64,000 nucleotides of DNA from NCBI RefSeq assembly GCF_011386835.1, contig NC_088791.1, positions 9,238,998-9,302,997 on the forward strand. The letters are read 5' to 3'. Source of the DNA: Chrysemys picta bellii (taxonomy: Eukaryota; Chordata; Testudines; Emydidae). The position numbers were made by a program, and so were the translations under genes. Shown piece after piece: positions 13,275-25,597 of this stretch. How positions within the stretch are numbered: position 1 is the stretch's first letter; each line of letters opens with the position of its first letter. Below the pieces are notes generated by a model, which saw only the letters and a program-made list of their open reading frames with translations, had not been told where the DNA came from and did no database searches.

Positions 13275-13387
13275 AGACATCTGCACTTTAAACCAGTCTC
13301 TGCCATTGACTCACTAAGTGGCCTTGGGCAAGTCACATAACTTCTGTACCGCATTCTTCCCAGCTTAAATATAGAGAATACTATTGC
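13275..13387 (+). repeat. MIR-type SINE fragment
   Basis: It contains CTCTGCCATTGACTCACTA, GGCCTTGGGCAAGTCACATAACTTC and a following ATATAGAGAATACT. These match the MIR core in forward orientation. It abuts the CR1 copy that starts near 13388. Confidence 0.65.
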
Positions 13388-14372
13388 CTACAACTGGTTG
13401 AAAGACTGTACTCAAAGAGTAGTTTATCAATGATTTGCTGACAAACTGGGAAGGTGTAGTGGGGTCGCACAGCGTCAGTCCTAGGTCCAATACTAGCCAA
13501 TATTTTCATTAATGAGGAGGACAGGAGCATTTTGGAGGACAGGTTTAGAATTCAAAACAACCTTGACAAACTGGAGAATAGGTCAGAATTCAACAAGATG
13601 AAATTCAATTAAGACAAGTGCAGAGTACTTCATTTTGGAAGGAAAAATCAAATGCACACCTACAAAATGGAAAATAAGTGGCTAGACAGTAATACTACTG
13701 AAAAGAATCGGGGGATACAGTGAATCACAATTTGAATACAAGTCAACAATGTGATGCAACTGGGAAAAGGATAATATCATGCTGCGGTATATTAACAGGA
13801 GTGTTATATAGGACACAGTAGGTAATTGTCCCACTCTACTCAGCACTGGCAGCCTCAGCTGGAGTACTATGTCCAATTCTGGGTGCCAAACTTGGGGAAA
13901 GATGGACAAACTGGATAGAGTCCACAGGATAGCAACAAAAATGATAAAGGGTTTAGAAAACCTGGCTTATCAGGAAAGGTTAAAAAAACTGGGCAAGTTT
14001 AGTCTTGAGAAAAGACAACTAAGGGGGGGACCTGATAACAGTCTTCAAATACATTAAGGGCTCTTTATAAAGAGGACTGTGATCAACTGTTGTCCATATC
14101 TACTGAAGGTAGAACAAGAAGAAATGAGCTTAATCTGCAACAAGGAAGATTTAGGTTAGACATTAGGAAAAACTTTCTAACTATAAGGGTAATCAAGCTC
14201 TAGAACAGGCTTCCAAGCCAGGTTGTGGAATCCCCATCATTGGAGGTTTTTAAATACGAGGTTGGACAAAGATGTCAGGGATGATCTAGGTTTACTTGGT
14301 CCTGCCACAGCGCAGGGGCCTGGACTTGATGACCTCTTCCTTCCAGCCCTATATTTCTATGGTACTATGATG
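13388..14372 (+). mobile_element. CR1 LINE, 3' portion of ORF2 and 3' tail (degenerate)
   Basis: The coding remnant begins within the reverse-transcriptase region. It continues through a stretch that decodes, with several frameshifts and stops, to the CR1 C-terminal region (short peptide [17 protein letters not shown] at about 13900-13960). It ends in the typical GGACTTGATGACCTCTTCC and TTTCTATGG tail near 14372. The catalytic YADD region is not preserved. This is a dead 5'-truncated copy. Confidence 0.85.
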
Positions 14373-14375
14373 GTT

Positions 14376-15940
14376 GATATTTACAATGCTTTGAAAATGC
14401 AACACACTAGATAAGAGCTATGGGGAGGTTCCCTCTTTCATTTAACATAATTTATTAATGGATTTACCTTAGTGACAGCTAAAGAGTAAACAGTGCAAGC
14501 AGACTGCACTAATTATAGTCACATTATTGTCCAACTGCAAAGTTACAGCTTTGCCATTTGCCTCTGTTTCTGAATAAACATTACCTGCAATGGAAGAAGG
14601 TACATGACTATACTGAGTAACAGCAAGATGAAACCCTGGTCCTGCCCTGCCCCAACCCTTCCTTAACATTTGCATCTGCTACATGTAGCACTATATCTAA
14701 AACCAGGATGTAAATTCTTCAGGGCTGGGACCATCTCTTTCTATTTGTGCTGTGAAGGACCAAAGCACACTGTTGGCAGATGTTAAAAACAAGGACACCA
14801 CACAACCCATAATTCCGTCAGAAGCCAATAAACACCTATTCACAGCCATGACAGAAATGACACTGAATGCTTCTCCTATTATTCAACAGTAAGAGAAAAC
14901 AGACTCATTTGTCGTGTGATGCAGCAGCATAATAGATAACTACTGTAGTAGAAAAAGATATTAAGAGATGATCAGCTAAGAAAAAGTACTTGGAAATACA
15001 CTGGCCCTGGCAAATTGCTACTCTGAGCTTCAACTGAGATCCTGTCTTGGGGTAGGCGTTAACATCACAGCTACCAAAATGTTAGTGACAAAAAGGGACA
15101 CTGCAGACCATAATAGGTGTTACACAGACAGACAAAGCAAGATTGAAGGTTCCTAAGAATCATCCCCACTTTGTGCTCACACAAACTGCTCAGAAAGTTT
15201 ACAACAGCCGCATTGCTGGCTTTCATAATGTTGCTGTGCCACAAAAGCACCTGCTGGCTATCGGTGCCGCTGAGCCTTAAAACGAAGAATCAAGAGGCTG
15301 GAGGGAAAGAGCGAGACTGCATCCATAAAACTGAATACATTATACACATATCATTTCCAAGACACCCATCCTGCAGTATCTGAGAATTCCCAAAAGCTTC
15401 CACATAAACAAGAAACATTAGTAAGACTGTTCCCATTCCTTTTTCATGGGCACATCGATATGCCAAAAAATTGCATGAAAAAGATATACTAAGTGTTTCT
15501 GCTCAATATTCCTTAAGGCTAGATCTTCACCCTCACCCCACACAAAGCCTGGGTAAGTGAGTTTGACACAAAAGGAGAGTGAGTCCTCTCCCCGTCTCCT
15601 CCCAGTTTCCCCTGAGCCCTTATTGCGCAGGAGTCAGTAGTTGAAAAATCCAGTTAGAGGTGAATCCATCAACTCCATCTCCATGGCACACTGCAGAAAA
15701 CCCATTGGGCTGGAATGTCCAGAACGTCCCTGTAGCACACAGAGGAGGCGGACTCCCTTAATGGGCTCCCTAAATCCTCCTGAACACACAATGGAGTCCC
15801 ATTGATCCTAGTGCAACTTGGGCTCCTCTCTCTATAGCTGCAAGAGTAGATATAGGATATTCAATGGGAGAAAAGAATGTTAATGTAACATTTAAGGTTG
15901 AGAATTAAAGTACACAGTTCGAAAGCTGGAAGTTACAGCT
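14376..15940. other. Intronic stretch
   Basis: No gene is seen. A weak L2/MIR-like tail (CTTCAGGGCTGGGACCATCTC) lies at about 14716-14760. The remainder is unassigned. Confidence 0.35.
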
Positions 15941-15944
15941 CCAA

Positions 15945-16135
15945 CAAAAACCGCCCGTGCTACCTTGGGCAAGTTACTTAACTTCTCTGTATCTCAGTTT
16001 ATGCATTTGTAAAAGAGAGAGAGAGAGAGAGAAAAAATACATCCCTAAATATTTGGGAGGCTTAATTCATTAAATATTTGTAAGTGGCTTTGAGTTTCCC
16101 AGATGGATGATGCTGTAAATATTGAGTAAGTAAAA
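15945..16135 (+). repeat. MIR-type SINE with internal GA microsatellite
   Basis: It contains ACCTTGGGCAAGTTACTTAAC and TCTCTGTATCTCAGTTT, the MIR core, followed by a (GA) run at 16014-16033 and a degraded 3' part ending near the GATGCTGTAAATATTG block. Confidence 0.65.
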
Positions 16136-16869
16136 CAGTATTACTAGTTTTGATTCTCCAACTCCAACTTTTCTGTGTTGGCAGTTTATGGAAGTGAAAA
16201 ATTGCCACTCTGACTAATGTTGTATAATAAGCAGTCCCCCATATTGCTGTAAACTCCTGGAATTAAAGAACAGGAACATTACTTAGCAGTAATTAAAACC
16301 GTAAAGAAATTATGTAATTAGACACCTGAATTTAGTTATCCTCAAAAGTTTGCAAATGTACACAGGAAAATAAAAATAGAAAAAGTAAAACATTCACATG
16401 GTGTTCAGCTGACCATGGAGACAAAGATCTATGAAATGATTCAGAGCATATTACCCTCTCAATTAGTTGGAAATAAAGAGAATGGAGCATTGGATCACTA
16501 GGAAGCATGAAGAAAACAGCTCTGATCTCAACAGTACTCCACTCCACATTGTTCTTTAGTCTTCTCTGCCACCCGTTTCCATATTGCTCTTTGCTGTACT
16601 GCTGCATACCTTGCTAAGTCTCCCGATTTCTAGTTTTGACACTACATTGTAGAGTCAAGTCCGCATTCTACTTCAGTACTCAAAATGGTTTGGCTTAGCT
16701 TTCTCCAAGACATGGCTATAAAACAGTCAGGAGACCCAGCTACAACGTGACTGTCCCAGTTAAAACACCATAAAAGCTGCAGTGTAGCTGGACTTATATA
16801 ACTACACTATAGCTTGGGCAAGCCAGAACTTTAAAAGGATGCAGGTAGATACCATCCACTTCCATCAAA

Positions 16870-16990
16870 GTTAGTTCAGGCATTAAACATCTAAGTGCCC
16901 AAGTTATCCTAGCTGTAAAGTTGGGATAATAATGCTTACTGCCCACCTTCAAAATGTACAGATAAAAAGCACTCGGTGCTAAGTGTCAAT
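16870..16990 (+). repeat. MIR-type SINE 3' fragment
   Basis: The CTGTAAAGTTGGGATAATAA and AAAAGCACTCGGTGCTAAG blocks match the downstream half of MIR. Confidence 0.55.
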
Positions 16991-17089
16991 ATTATTTAGG
17001 ATGGCGACCTTTTCCTTTTTATGTTTCATAAAGTGTCGTGTACACTTGCAGCACACTGAGAACAATAAAGCATCAAAATAACCTGTCAG

Positions 17090-17370
17090 GAAGGAAACTT
17101 ACAAGATAGTTTTATTTTGCACCAGAACAACCACCCAAAGTGCATATTAGAATGTATACAGTCCTCTGGAAGATAAACAAAATCAACGTGGTGCATTGGA
17201 CAACATGGGCACCTGATTTGAGGCCAACAGAAAACATCTGGAGTGAAATGAAGGAAGCGGTTGCTACCAGCAACAAATTCTCTGAACTGGTGCACTGTGG
17301 ATACCTGGAACAGTCTGTCTCCTCTGTGCAGGAAATGTCTGCAAAGCTCCAAAGAGACTTCAGTATATAA
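17090..17370 (+). pseudogene. Tc1/mariner transposase C-terminal remnant
   Basis: A plus-strand reading at 17140-17370 contains WAPDLRPTENIWSEMKEAV. This resembles the block of Tc1-family transposases surrounding the last catalytic acidic residue (W..QSPDLNPIEN in active relatives). The upstream catalytic residues are absent and no terminal repeats are visible. It is best read as a decayed fragment; I cannot tell which lineage. Confidence 0.5.
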
Positions 17371-17554
17371 TAAAAGCAGAGTGAAAAGAAACCCTATTAT
17401 TAATTATTAGGATTATTATTTTACTTCTAACTGTGCATCTCTTGTTCATGTCTAAAGTCACAGACCAGTTCCAGGAGATATTTATCATTTCAATTTAAAC
17501 CATTATCACCACTATTAAACATGTATATGGCAGTAGCTCTCTAAAAGCCAACCA

Positions 17555-17750
17555 AGTAGGGGGCCTCGCTGAGCTAGGCACTGTACAAACCTATACAAAA
17601 TGACAGTTCCTACCACAAAGATCTTACAGTGTAAAAGACGTAACAGGTGGATGAGACACAACAGATAGGCAAGGGAGTGAGGTGGAGAACAGGGGAGACA
17701 GAGTAACCCAATAACAGGAGGTGCACAATTCTTAGCCACTTAGGGCAGTA
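17555..17750 (-). repeat. MIR/L2-tailed SINE fragment
   Basis: It shows GCTAGGCACTGTACAAAC, CCTACCACAAAGATCTTACAGT and GTAAAAGACG, the reverse complement of the L2-like tail found also at 9165-9425. The tRNA-related head is not recognisable. Confidence 0.6.
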
Positions 17751-19024
17751 ATCACAACAGGCCACATGCTCAGTCTTGTAAGGTTGCAGACTGCTGATTG
17801 CATTACCAAAGGGGCAAGTTTTAAGGAGGATCCTGAAGGAAATAAGGCACTGACTTTATGGATTTTGACTGGGATTTATTCCCATGCACGAGGGACACCA
17901 TGGGAGACAGCAAAGAGGTGATTCAGGGATAAGTGGACAATCATAAAAGCCACGAATTAGTGATGATGTCCTTTAATAATGATACTAACTGTAAGTAAAT
18001 ACCCTGGAAAGGACAACATAATACAAGAATCTAATCCTGGGAGGGGTCTAGAACCCGCATTGGTATGCACTTCCCAGAATCAGGCCTGGACAGAGCAAAG
18101 CAAAGACCATGCAAGTTAATTGGGGATCCTTTATCCATGTTGAGTAGCACCATATTCCACAATTAGTCCCACTGGAGGGGATGACTCTCACAGTAAAGTC
18201 CAACTCATTGTGAGAACAGACATCAGAATGTGGTCCGGGGGGAATCTTTCAGATAAAGCCTTAAAAACAAGATCAGGCCTCTCTGTGTGGACATTAAAGA
18301 TCCAATAAGGAAAGCAGTTTGCCTGGTACATCTAGCTAGCAAATCCCTCCCCACCACTCCTGTGCAGTGTTTTGTGTGCCAGTAGGCTACACCCTATAGG
18401 CAACTGAATTTCAACAGGGCACAATTTTGTGAGGCACCCTGGGATCAACGGTGTTATATTTTCTGCCTGCTATCTACACTGTGGCATACATTTCCGAAGC
18501 TTCATGAAACTAAAGGACTTATTTGAATTTTATAATTGAAAATTTTTGCCTTAAAGATAAATCCCAGGTGGACTGATCTACAGCTTCCAGCAGTACTTAA
18601 CCTCAAAACACATAAGCTGATAATACATGTTCTGAAATTACCGCAAAATCCCATTGAAACAATTACATAAAAACTTCTCCTTTAAAAGGAACAACAGATA
18701 ACCTAGGGTACTCAAGGAACAAAAAAATCCAAAAGATGTTTAACGGAGCAGCAACAAGCTAAATGTTTTCTCATTATTTTCACAGGTTAACTGATAGCTC
18801 CCATTAAATTCTGGATTCAGTGACATGAATGTTTAAGATGAAGAGCAAGAGAAAATTACAAGTTAAAATGTTCAAGAGATAAAACATACGCCTTTGGGAG
18901 ACAATGAGATGTTGGCAGCAAGGTAACTAAAATCAGCACTGTATCGATATCAGGAAACAGTAAATTGACTATGGAACTATAAAAAAGATCTTCTCCCAGT
19001 AGAATCTGACACAGGGCCTGATCC
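17751..19024. other. Intronic stretch, no gene
   Basis: No recognisable coding exon or well-defined repeat; AT-rich. Confidence 0.35.
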
Positions 19025-19032
19025 CATTATAC

Positions 19033-19664
19033 CAGCGGTTCTCAAACTATGGGACAGGCCTCCCAAGGCAGGCACAGGAATGAGTCAAGGGAGGTACAAA
19101 CTGTGTGGTTTTGGGGGGTTTTTTGTTTTGGTTTTTTCTTTAAGAGCTCTGGCTGTCAGCCCCAGATGGCTGGGGCTCATGCAGAAGGGGCATGCACACC
19201 CAGGAAGCAGAGATAAAGAGGACAGCCAGAGCCGCACTGCCCCGGGGCTGACAACCGGAGCCCCTCCACCTGGGCTCTGCTTCCCCCTCCCACCCACAAT
19301 TCTTCACCAAGAGGCAGCCTGGGCTCAGGCTCCCCTTCCCCTCCCAATCCCTCACCTGGAGGCGGCGGGGTTCCCACTGTCAGCCCCAGGGTGGCAGCAG
19401 CAGCGCAGAAGTAAGGGTGGCAATGGTGCGATAAGTCCGCTGTGAAAAGTGATGACAAATATCACTTTTCACATTGCCTCCCTTACTTCTGCACTGCTGC
19501 TGGCGCTGCTCTGCCTTCAGAGCTGGGCGCCCGGCCAGCAGCCGCTGCTCTCCACTCTGCCTTCAGAGCTGGGTGTCAGTATACGTACTTGTGGGGGCAG
19601 AGGCCTGTAAATGACTACAAACACAAAGAAAGAGGGCCCGATCAAATAAGTTTGAGAACCACTG
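19033..19664 (+). mobile_element. Non-autonomous hAT element with GC-rich interior
   Basis: Termini are CAGCGGTTCTCAAACT and AGTTTGAGAACCACTG, a good inverted pair of hAT type. Flanks are CATTATAC (19025-19032) and CATAATAC (19665-19672), an 8-bp target duplication with one change. The interior is GC-rich with repeated CTGTCAGCCCC blocks and AGTGAT-related direct and inverted copies around 19400-19500. ORFs inside it on both strands are compositional. Confidence 0.88.
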
Positions 19665-19672
19665 CATAATAC

Positions 19673-20675
19673 CATGAGCACCATCACCCCTCTCAATGGG
19701 AACTGACGGTGCTTAGAACCTTGAAGAATCGGGAACTAACTCACTGACTATAAAAGAGAAACAGAGAAAGTGACTCTAATCAAAGCGCTGATAACTGTAC
19801 AAAATAAACTAGAATACAGAAAAAAGGTTCTCTCTGATCTCTTTGGATTCTATTAATCTTGGTTTTTACTTGTACACAGGTTTAAACATTTCCAACAGGA
19901 AATGACCGTGAACCTTTGATCATTGAGAGCCAAATCAGCTTAAAAGATCTGTGCAATTTGGCTTCAGTTGAGTGGTTAAGAACCAAATAGTTTCCAGACC
20001 CTTAAATATGCATCTCCAGAGCTTCGTGTCTCCAGTATTTGTGACAGCAGAGGTCAGTTTGACCAATGGCTGGTTGATTTAGCAAAAAGCAGTAGATATC
20101 TGTAGACTACATTCTGAAGCAGACAGACTTGATGCCAGTTAACGGAGCTTACATTAGCAGCAAGAATTCAACATCTTGAGATGTCTCAAGCAGTGTGGAC
20201 ATTTAAACAAAAACAAAACCCTACCAAAAACAAAACACTGCACTGCACACACAGTTATCCCCCTGGGGAGAGGATAAGAGCGAGAAGGAACTACATATGA
20301 CAGATGTTAGTCACACTGCTTAATGCATGACTGAAAGGCATGCAGATACTATGGTGATGAAGCTAGAATACGAACCTATATAAAACAGAACAATCTCAGT
20401 CTCCTCAGAGGGAGCCAGTTACTAATTGTAAATACCTCTTTCAACTAATCAGGGATCCCAAAACAAACACAAATGGACACCACATGGATTCAGACACAAG
20501 AAAAAGTTAAGCTCATTAAGCAACAGCATTTTCCATCAGTGGCAGAATCTTTTCACCAGTATTTTCCATAGCCATTAAAATAAAGCTGTACAGTGCTACT
20601 CTCATCAGACGTCTGAAAGATGAAAACAGAAGAAGCATTTATAAGCTTATTAGATGACCTACTGCTTCATTTCCA
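19673..20675. other. Intronic stretch, no gene
   Basis: AT-rich sequence without recognisable repeats or exons. Confidence 0.35.
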
Positions 20676-20990
20676 GGGTTGGTCAAAGTCAGTATTTGGA
20701 TGGGAGCTCTCCAAAGTCTAACTATGTGCTGCAGGAGGTAGCGCTGGTGATGCAGTAGTTAGCTTGCCTCTTTTTGTGCCAGGATTGAACCAAAGCTTCA
20801 GCACTGCAAATGGGGCACAGTGCTGCTGGGAGATATTCTCTTCTGAAGATGCAAAATCACTGTCCTCCTGACCATCTGTCATTAAAAAAATCCACTGCGT
20901 TTTTTGCTTGATTGTTTTGCAAGAGTAAGGCTGTTAATCCCAGTGTTGTGGCCAGCTGCCCAAATCTGGATACTGCATTCTGCCAAAGTA
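20676..20990 (+). repeat. 5S-rRNA-derived SINE
   Basis: It starts near GGTCAAAGTCAGTATTTGGA followed by TGGGAGCTCTCC and later ATGTGCTGCAGGAGG. This parallels the 5S rRNA box C region and 3' end (GGTTAGTACTTGGATGGGAG, then TGCTGTAGG). The body then continues through GCGCTGGTGATGCAGTAG and a CATTAAAAAAATCC block typical of an ancient 5S-headed (SINE3-like) element. It is not a functional 5S gene because the 5' half is missing. Confidence 0.6.
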
Positions 20991-21426
20991 TTACAAACAA
21001 AATTCCTTGGAGGTTCAGCTGGACGAGGTATCATTTCACACTCACAGTCCTAAGCTTCTGTGTAGTGTGATTGCTTAATGATGAGTAAGTGCTGCATTTT
21101 AGTTCAGATTCGTATAGGGTCAATCTATGTATACAGTCTATAAAATTGCTTTGGCATCCCTTCAGGAGGGAGGGCAATACAGAAAGTCTAAATTATTATT
21201 TACAATTCAGTTTACAGATTATATACAGAGAGAAATGTTTTTATCCTGTGAACTTTCAGACTGCTGGTCTTAACACTGGGAGAAAGGGTCTTTTTTAAAA
21301 TGTTTTAGAACACCGCTTGTGATATTTACAAAATGTTGCAGCATATACAGATCAGAATTATTGGGCTATATTTTTTGTGACCGTTATATCCTAATTGTGA
21401 TAGAAGAAATGAGGACAAAAGCTATT
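20991..21426. other. Intronic stretch
   Basis: No recognisable feature. Confidence 0.3.
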
Positions 21427-22120
21427 GTGATGGGGTTCCTGGGGTGCAACCTGAACTGTGGAACCGCTGAGTTCTCTGTCCCACGCCAACCTGGGCTGCC
21501 TCTCACACTGTGATGGTGATGTCAAGGTGAAAACCTCGGACAAGTACTGCACTTATATAGACTTCCACGGGCAGGGACACATCCAACTGTGTTACACGAA
21601 TGATTTCCCAGCCACTCATGAACCAACTATAGAGAGACTTCAGCCAATTCCCTCCAGCTCCCCAGCTTTGGACCCCAGGACTGTACTGTCTTATACTGCT
21701 CAAGGGTCCCTTGGGCAGTGCAAGTTCATTAAGTAGTTCACCACTCTGACAAAATGGTAGTGGACACGCAAAAGCCCTTGTTAACTTGAGCTGAGATTTC
21801 CCAAGCACTTCAACCAAAACCCACTGTTTTAGATAAAATATAAAACAGATTTATTAACTACAGAAAGATAGATTTTAAGTGATTCTAAGTAGCAAGCATA
21901 GAGATCAGAGTTGGTTACTTAAGAAACAAAAATAAATTTGCAGTCTAAGTTCTACAAACTAAGCAGGATTTGAATCAAGCAGTGTCTCACCCTGACAGAT
22001 GGTACAAACAGGTTACAGTTCCTCAATACACAGGCTGGGATTACCTTCCAGCCTGGGACCACCCTTCCCCAGTTCAAAGTCTTTCTCTTCCAGATGTTCC
22101 ATCAGGTGTTGAGCTGACAG
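21427..22120 (+). repeat. LTR-like dispersed repeat, unclassified
   Basis: It begins TGTGATGGGGTTCC and continues through blocks I recognise as a multi-copy turtle repeat (CAGGGACACATCCAACTG, ACCACTCTGACAAAATGG, AAACAGATTTATTAACTACA). The TG start suggests an LTR. I cannot identify the right boundary or a target duplication, so the class is uncertain. ORFs within it are not genes. Confidence 0.4.
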
Positions 22121-22934
22121 TGGTGAATATGGGAGTTCCAGCATGTTACTCTGAGTGCAACAGCTCTATATTGGACTTCCTTGCTATAAATCATGAATTG
22201 GGACATCAGCTCTATGAGAGAGGATCAAATGCCAGGTCATTAGTAAGAATGAATTCAGCAAAGTTCACTTTGAAAATAATAAAAGTACTGACCAATGAGT
22301 ATTTATTTTATAGCGGGCGAGAGAGAGAAAAGGAATTTCATGTGTGAGAATACTATGCTTTCAGATTTACATCTATAGAAGCACACATTTTATAAACAAA
22401 GTTGGTAACATGCTATATCTCGACTTGTTCCCTCAGTTCTCCTTTACATCCAGATGTGTGTTTGTTTGTACGTACGTATGCCTCTGTGAAAGCTTTGCAC
22501 CAAGACTACAATAAGGTCTTATCAAGTCACAACCAAAGATTGTTTTCCCAATTAAACCAGCTATTAAAGGCCACTTCTTAAAAATAGCAGCCTTTAATTG
22601 GAAAGAAAAACGTCTTACAATAAATAAAAGGCAGACATTCACCAACTAAAAATCTGACAAGATCTCTCAAAAAATAGCATTTGCTAAATGCCAGCTTGCT
22701 TGTTTCATAGTACAAAAGCTGCCTCAACGAACTACAGACAAAACAAAAGGTTAGGAAAAATCAATATAAATACACGTGTTTGTCCTCTGCGAGATAAGAA
22801 AATATTCCCCAAATTGTCTTGCATCAGTTGACCAGAATTTTCTCAATCCAATTCATTATACTTTAAAGAAACAGTATGAAGGCGAATGGGACTAACATTA
22901 GACCTCTATAACAGCTGGCTCTTGGTCTCCAACA

Positions 22935-23020
22935 ATAGTATTTTGCACTTTCACAGTATCTTTCATTGGAAGATCTCAAAGCACTTCACAATGTTTAAAA
23001 AATACAAAACATTGAAAATA
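22935..23020. repeat. MIR-related SINE, left part, interrupted by CR1
   Basis: It shows GAAGATCTCAAAGCACTTCA, part of an ancient SINE whose continuation (GGGTAAACCAGGCACAGAGAGG) reappears at 25610 after the intervening CR1 element. The two pieces suggest that the CR1 inserted into this SINE. Confidence 0.5.
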
Positions 23021-24786
23021 GGGAGGATCTAGTTGAAAATCTGAAAGTGGAAGGTAGCTTGGGTGAAAGTGATCATGAAATGAGAGTTCTTGATTCTAAG
23101 GAATGGTATGGGGGAAAACCAGCAGAATAAAGACAATGGACTCAAGAAGATGGACATTAGCAAAGTCAGAGAACTGGTAGGTAAGATCCCATGGGAAGCA
23201 AGTCTAAGGGAACAAAAGAGTTCTGGAGAGTTGGTGGGTTTTTAGAAAGACATTAAGGGTTCAAGAGCAAACTATACCAATGTGTAGGAAAGACAGAAAG
23301 TATGGTAAGAGGATACTCTGGCTCAACCAGATCGTCAATGACCTGAAACTCAAAAAAGAGTTGTCAAAAAAGTGGAAACTAAGTTAAATTACAAAGGATA
23401 AATATAAAAAACAACACAAGCACGTAGCGAAAAAATTAGAAAGGTCAAGGCACAAAACAAGATTAAACGAGCTAAGGAGATAAAGGATAACAAGAAAGCA
23501 TTTTATAAATATTTAAGAAACAAAAGGAAAACCAAGGACAGGGTACGCCCAGTACTCAATGAGGAGGGAAAGACAACAATAGAAAGTACTGCAATGGCCA
23601 AAGTGTTAAATGTCTTTTTTGTTTCAGTTTTCACCAAAAAAAATTAGCAACGATTGGATGACTAACATCAGAGTAAATGGGGTAGAATCTGAGGCTAAAA
23701 TAGGAAAAAAACAAGTTGAGAATTACTCAGACAAGACAGAGCTCTTCAAGTCGGCAGGGCCTGATGAAATACATCCTAGAATATTTAAGGAGCTGGCTGA
23801 AGAGATCTCCGAACCATTAGCAATTATCTTTGAGAACTCATGGAGGACAGGATACCAGAGGATGGGAAAAGGGCAAATATAGTACCTTTCTATAGAAAGA
23901 AAAACCCATGGAATTATAGACCAGCCATCTTAACTTCAGTACCCAGAAAGATAATGGAGCAAATAATCAATCAATTCATAAGCACCTAGAAGAAAATAAG
24001 GTAATAAGTAACAGGCAATATAGATTTGTCAAGAACAAATCATGCCAAACCAACCTAATATCCTTCTTTGACAGGGTAACAAACCTTATGGATGGGAGGA
24101 AGGCGTGAACATGATATATCTCTTCTCATAAACAAACTAGAGAAAAATAGCCTAGATGAACCTACTATAAAGTGGGTGCACAACTAGCTGGAAAACCGTG
24201 CTCAGAGAGTAGTTATCAATGGTTCACAGTTAGACTTGAAGGGTATGTCAAGAAGGGTACCACAGGGATTTGTCCTGGATCCAGTTCTAATCAATATCTT
24301 TATAACTGATTTAAATAATGGCATAAAGTATACCGTTATAAAGTTTGCAGAGGATACCAAACTGGAAGGAATTGCAAGCACTTTGGAGGACAGGATTAGA
24401 ATGCAAAATGATTTTGACAAACTCGAGAAATGGTTTGAATTAAACAGGATGAAACTCAATGAGGACAAATGCAAAGTACTACTCTTAAGAAGGAACGATT
24501 GCCTAGGAAGGAGTACTGCAGAAAAAGATCTGGGGATTATAGTGGATCACAAACCAAATATGAGTCAACAATGTAATACTGTTGCAAAAATATGTGACCA
24601 TCAGTCTGGGATGTGTTAGCAAGAGTGTGATAAGCAAGACACAAGAAGTAATTCTTCCACTCTACTCAGCACTAATAAGGCCTCAACTGGAGTATTGTGT
24701 CCAGTTCTGGGTACCACAGTACGGGAAAGATGTGCACAAACGGAGAAAGTCCAGAGGAATGCAACAAAATGATGAAAAGTCTAAAA
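23021..24786 (+). mobile_element. CR1 LINE ORF2 remnant, 5' piece
   Basis: It covers the linker and reverse-transcriptase region of CR1 ORF2 with many frameshifts and stops. A recognisable RT entry motif, SAGPDEIHPRIFKELAEEI, is at about 23752-23808. Further on are the INIFITDLNNGIKY region (about 24290-24330) and FAEDTKLEGIAS in place of the catalytic FADD motif (about 24343-24380). It is interrupted at 24787 by a hAT element and resumes at 25190. It cannot encode an active protein. Confidence 0.88.
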
Positions 24787-25189
24787 CAGTGGTTCTCAAT
24801 CAGGGGTATGCAACCCTGGGGGTATACAGAGGTCTTCCAGAGGGTACATCAGCTCACCTAACTATTTGCCTTTACAATAGGCTACATAAAATGCACTAGC
24901 AAAGTCAGTACAAACTAAAATTTCATACAATGACTTATTTATACTGGTCTATATACTAGACACTGAAATGTAAGTACAATATTTATATTCCAATTGATTT
25001 ATTTTATAATTATATGGTAAAAATGAGAAAGTAAGCGATTTTTCAGTAATAGTGTGCTGTGACGCTTTTGTATTTTTATGTCTGATTTTGTAAGCAAGTA
25101 GATTTTAAGTAAGGTGAAACTCAGGGGTACCCAAGACAAATCAGATTCCTGAAAAGGGTACAGTCTTCTGGAAAGGTTGAGAGGCACTG
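24787..25189 (+). mobile_element. Non-autonomous hAT element inserted in CR1
   Basis: Ends are CAGTGGTTCTCAATC and GGTTGAGAGGCACTG. The flanks GTCTAAAA (24779-24786) and GTCTAGAA (25190-25197) are an 8-bp target duplication with one change. The CR1 coding remnant continues on the far side, so the insertion is younger than the CR1. The interior is AT-rich and non-coding. Confidence 0.92.
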
Positions 25190-25597
25190 GTCTAGAAAAC
25201 ATAACCGAAGAGGAAACACTCAACAAAAAAATGGGTTTGTTTAGTCTGGAGAAGAGAAGACTGAGGGAAGAACATGACAACAGTCTTCAAGTAAAAAAAA
25301 GGTTGTTACAAAGAGGAGTGTGATAAATTATTCTCCTTAATACTGAGGACAGGACAAGAAGTACTGGGCTTAAATTGCAACAAGGAAAATGTAGGTTGAA
25401 TGTTAGGAAAAACTTCCTAAGTGTAAGGGTAGTTAATCACTAGAACAAATTACCTCTGTTACTGGAGATTTTTTGGAACAGATTAGACAAACACCTGTCA
25501 GGGATGGTCTAGATAATACTTGGTCCCTCCTCAGTGCAGGGGACTGGACTAGATGACCTGTTAAGGTCCTTACAGTCCTACATTTCTATGATTATTA
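25190..25597 (+). mobile_element. CR1 LINE, 3' piece with tail
   Basis: This continues the CR1 copy broken at 24787. It includes the C-terminal ORF2 remnant and the 3' UTR, ending in GGACTAGATGACCTG and ATTTCTATGATT. A minus-strand ORF over 24999-25280 is a shadow. Confidence 0.88.
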
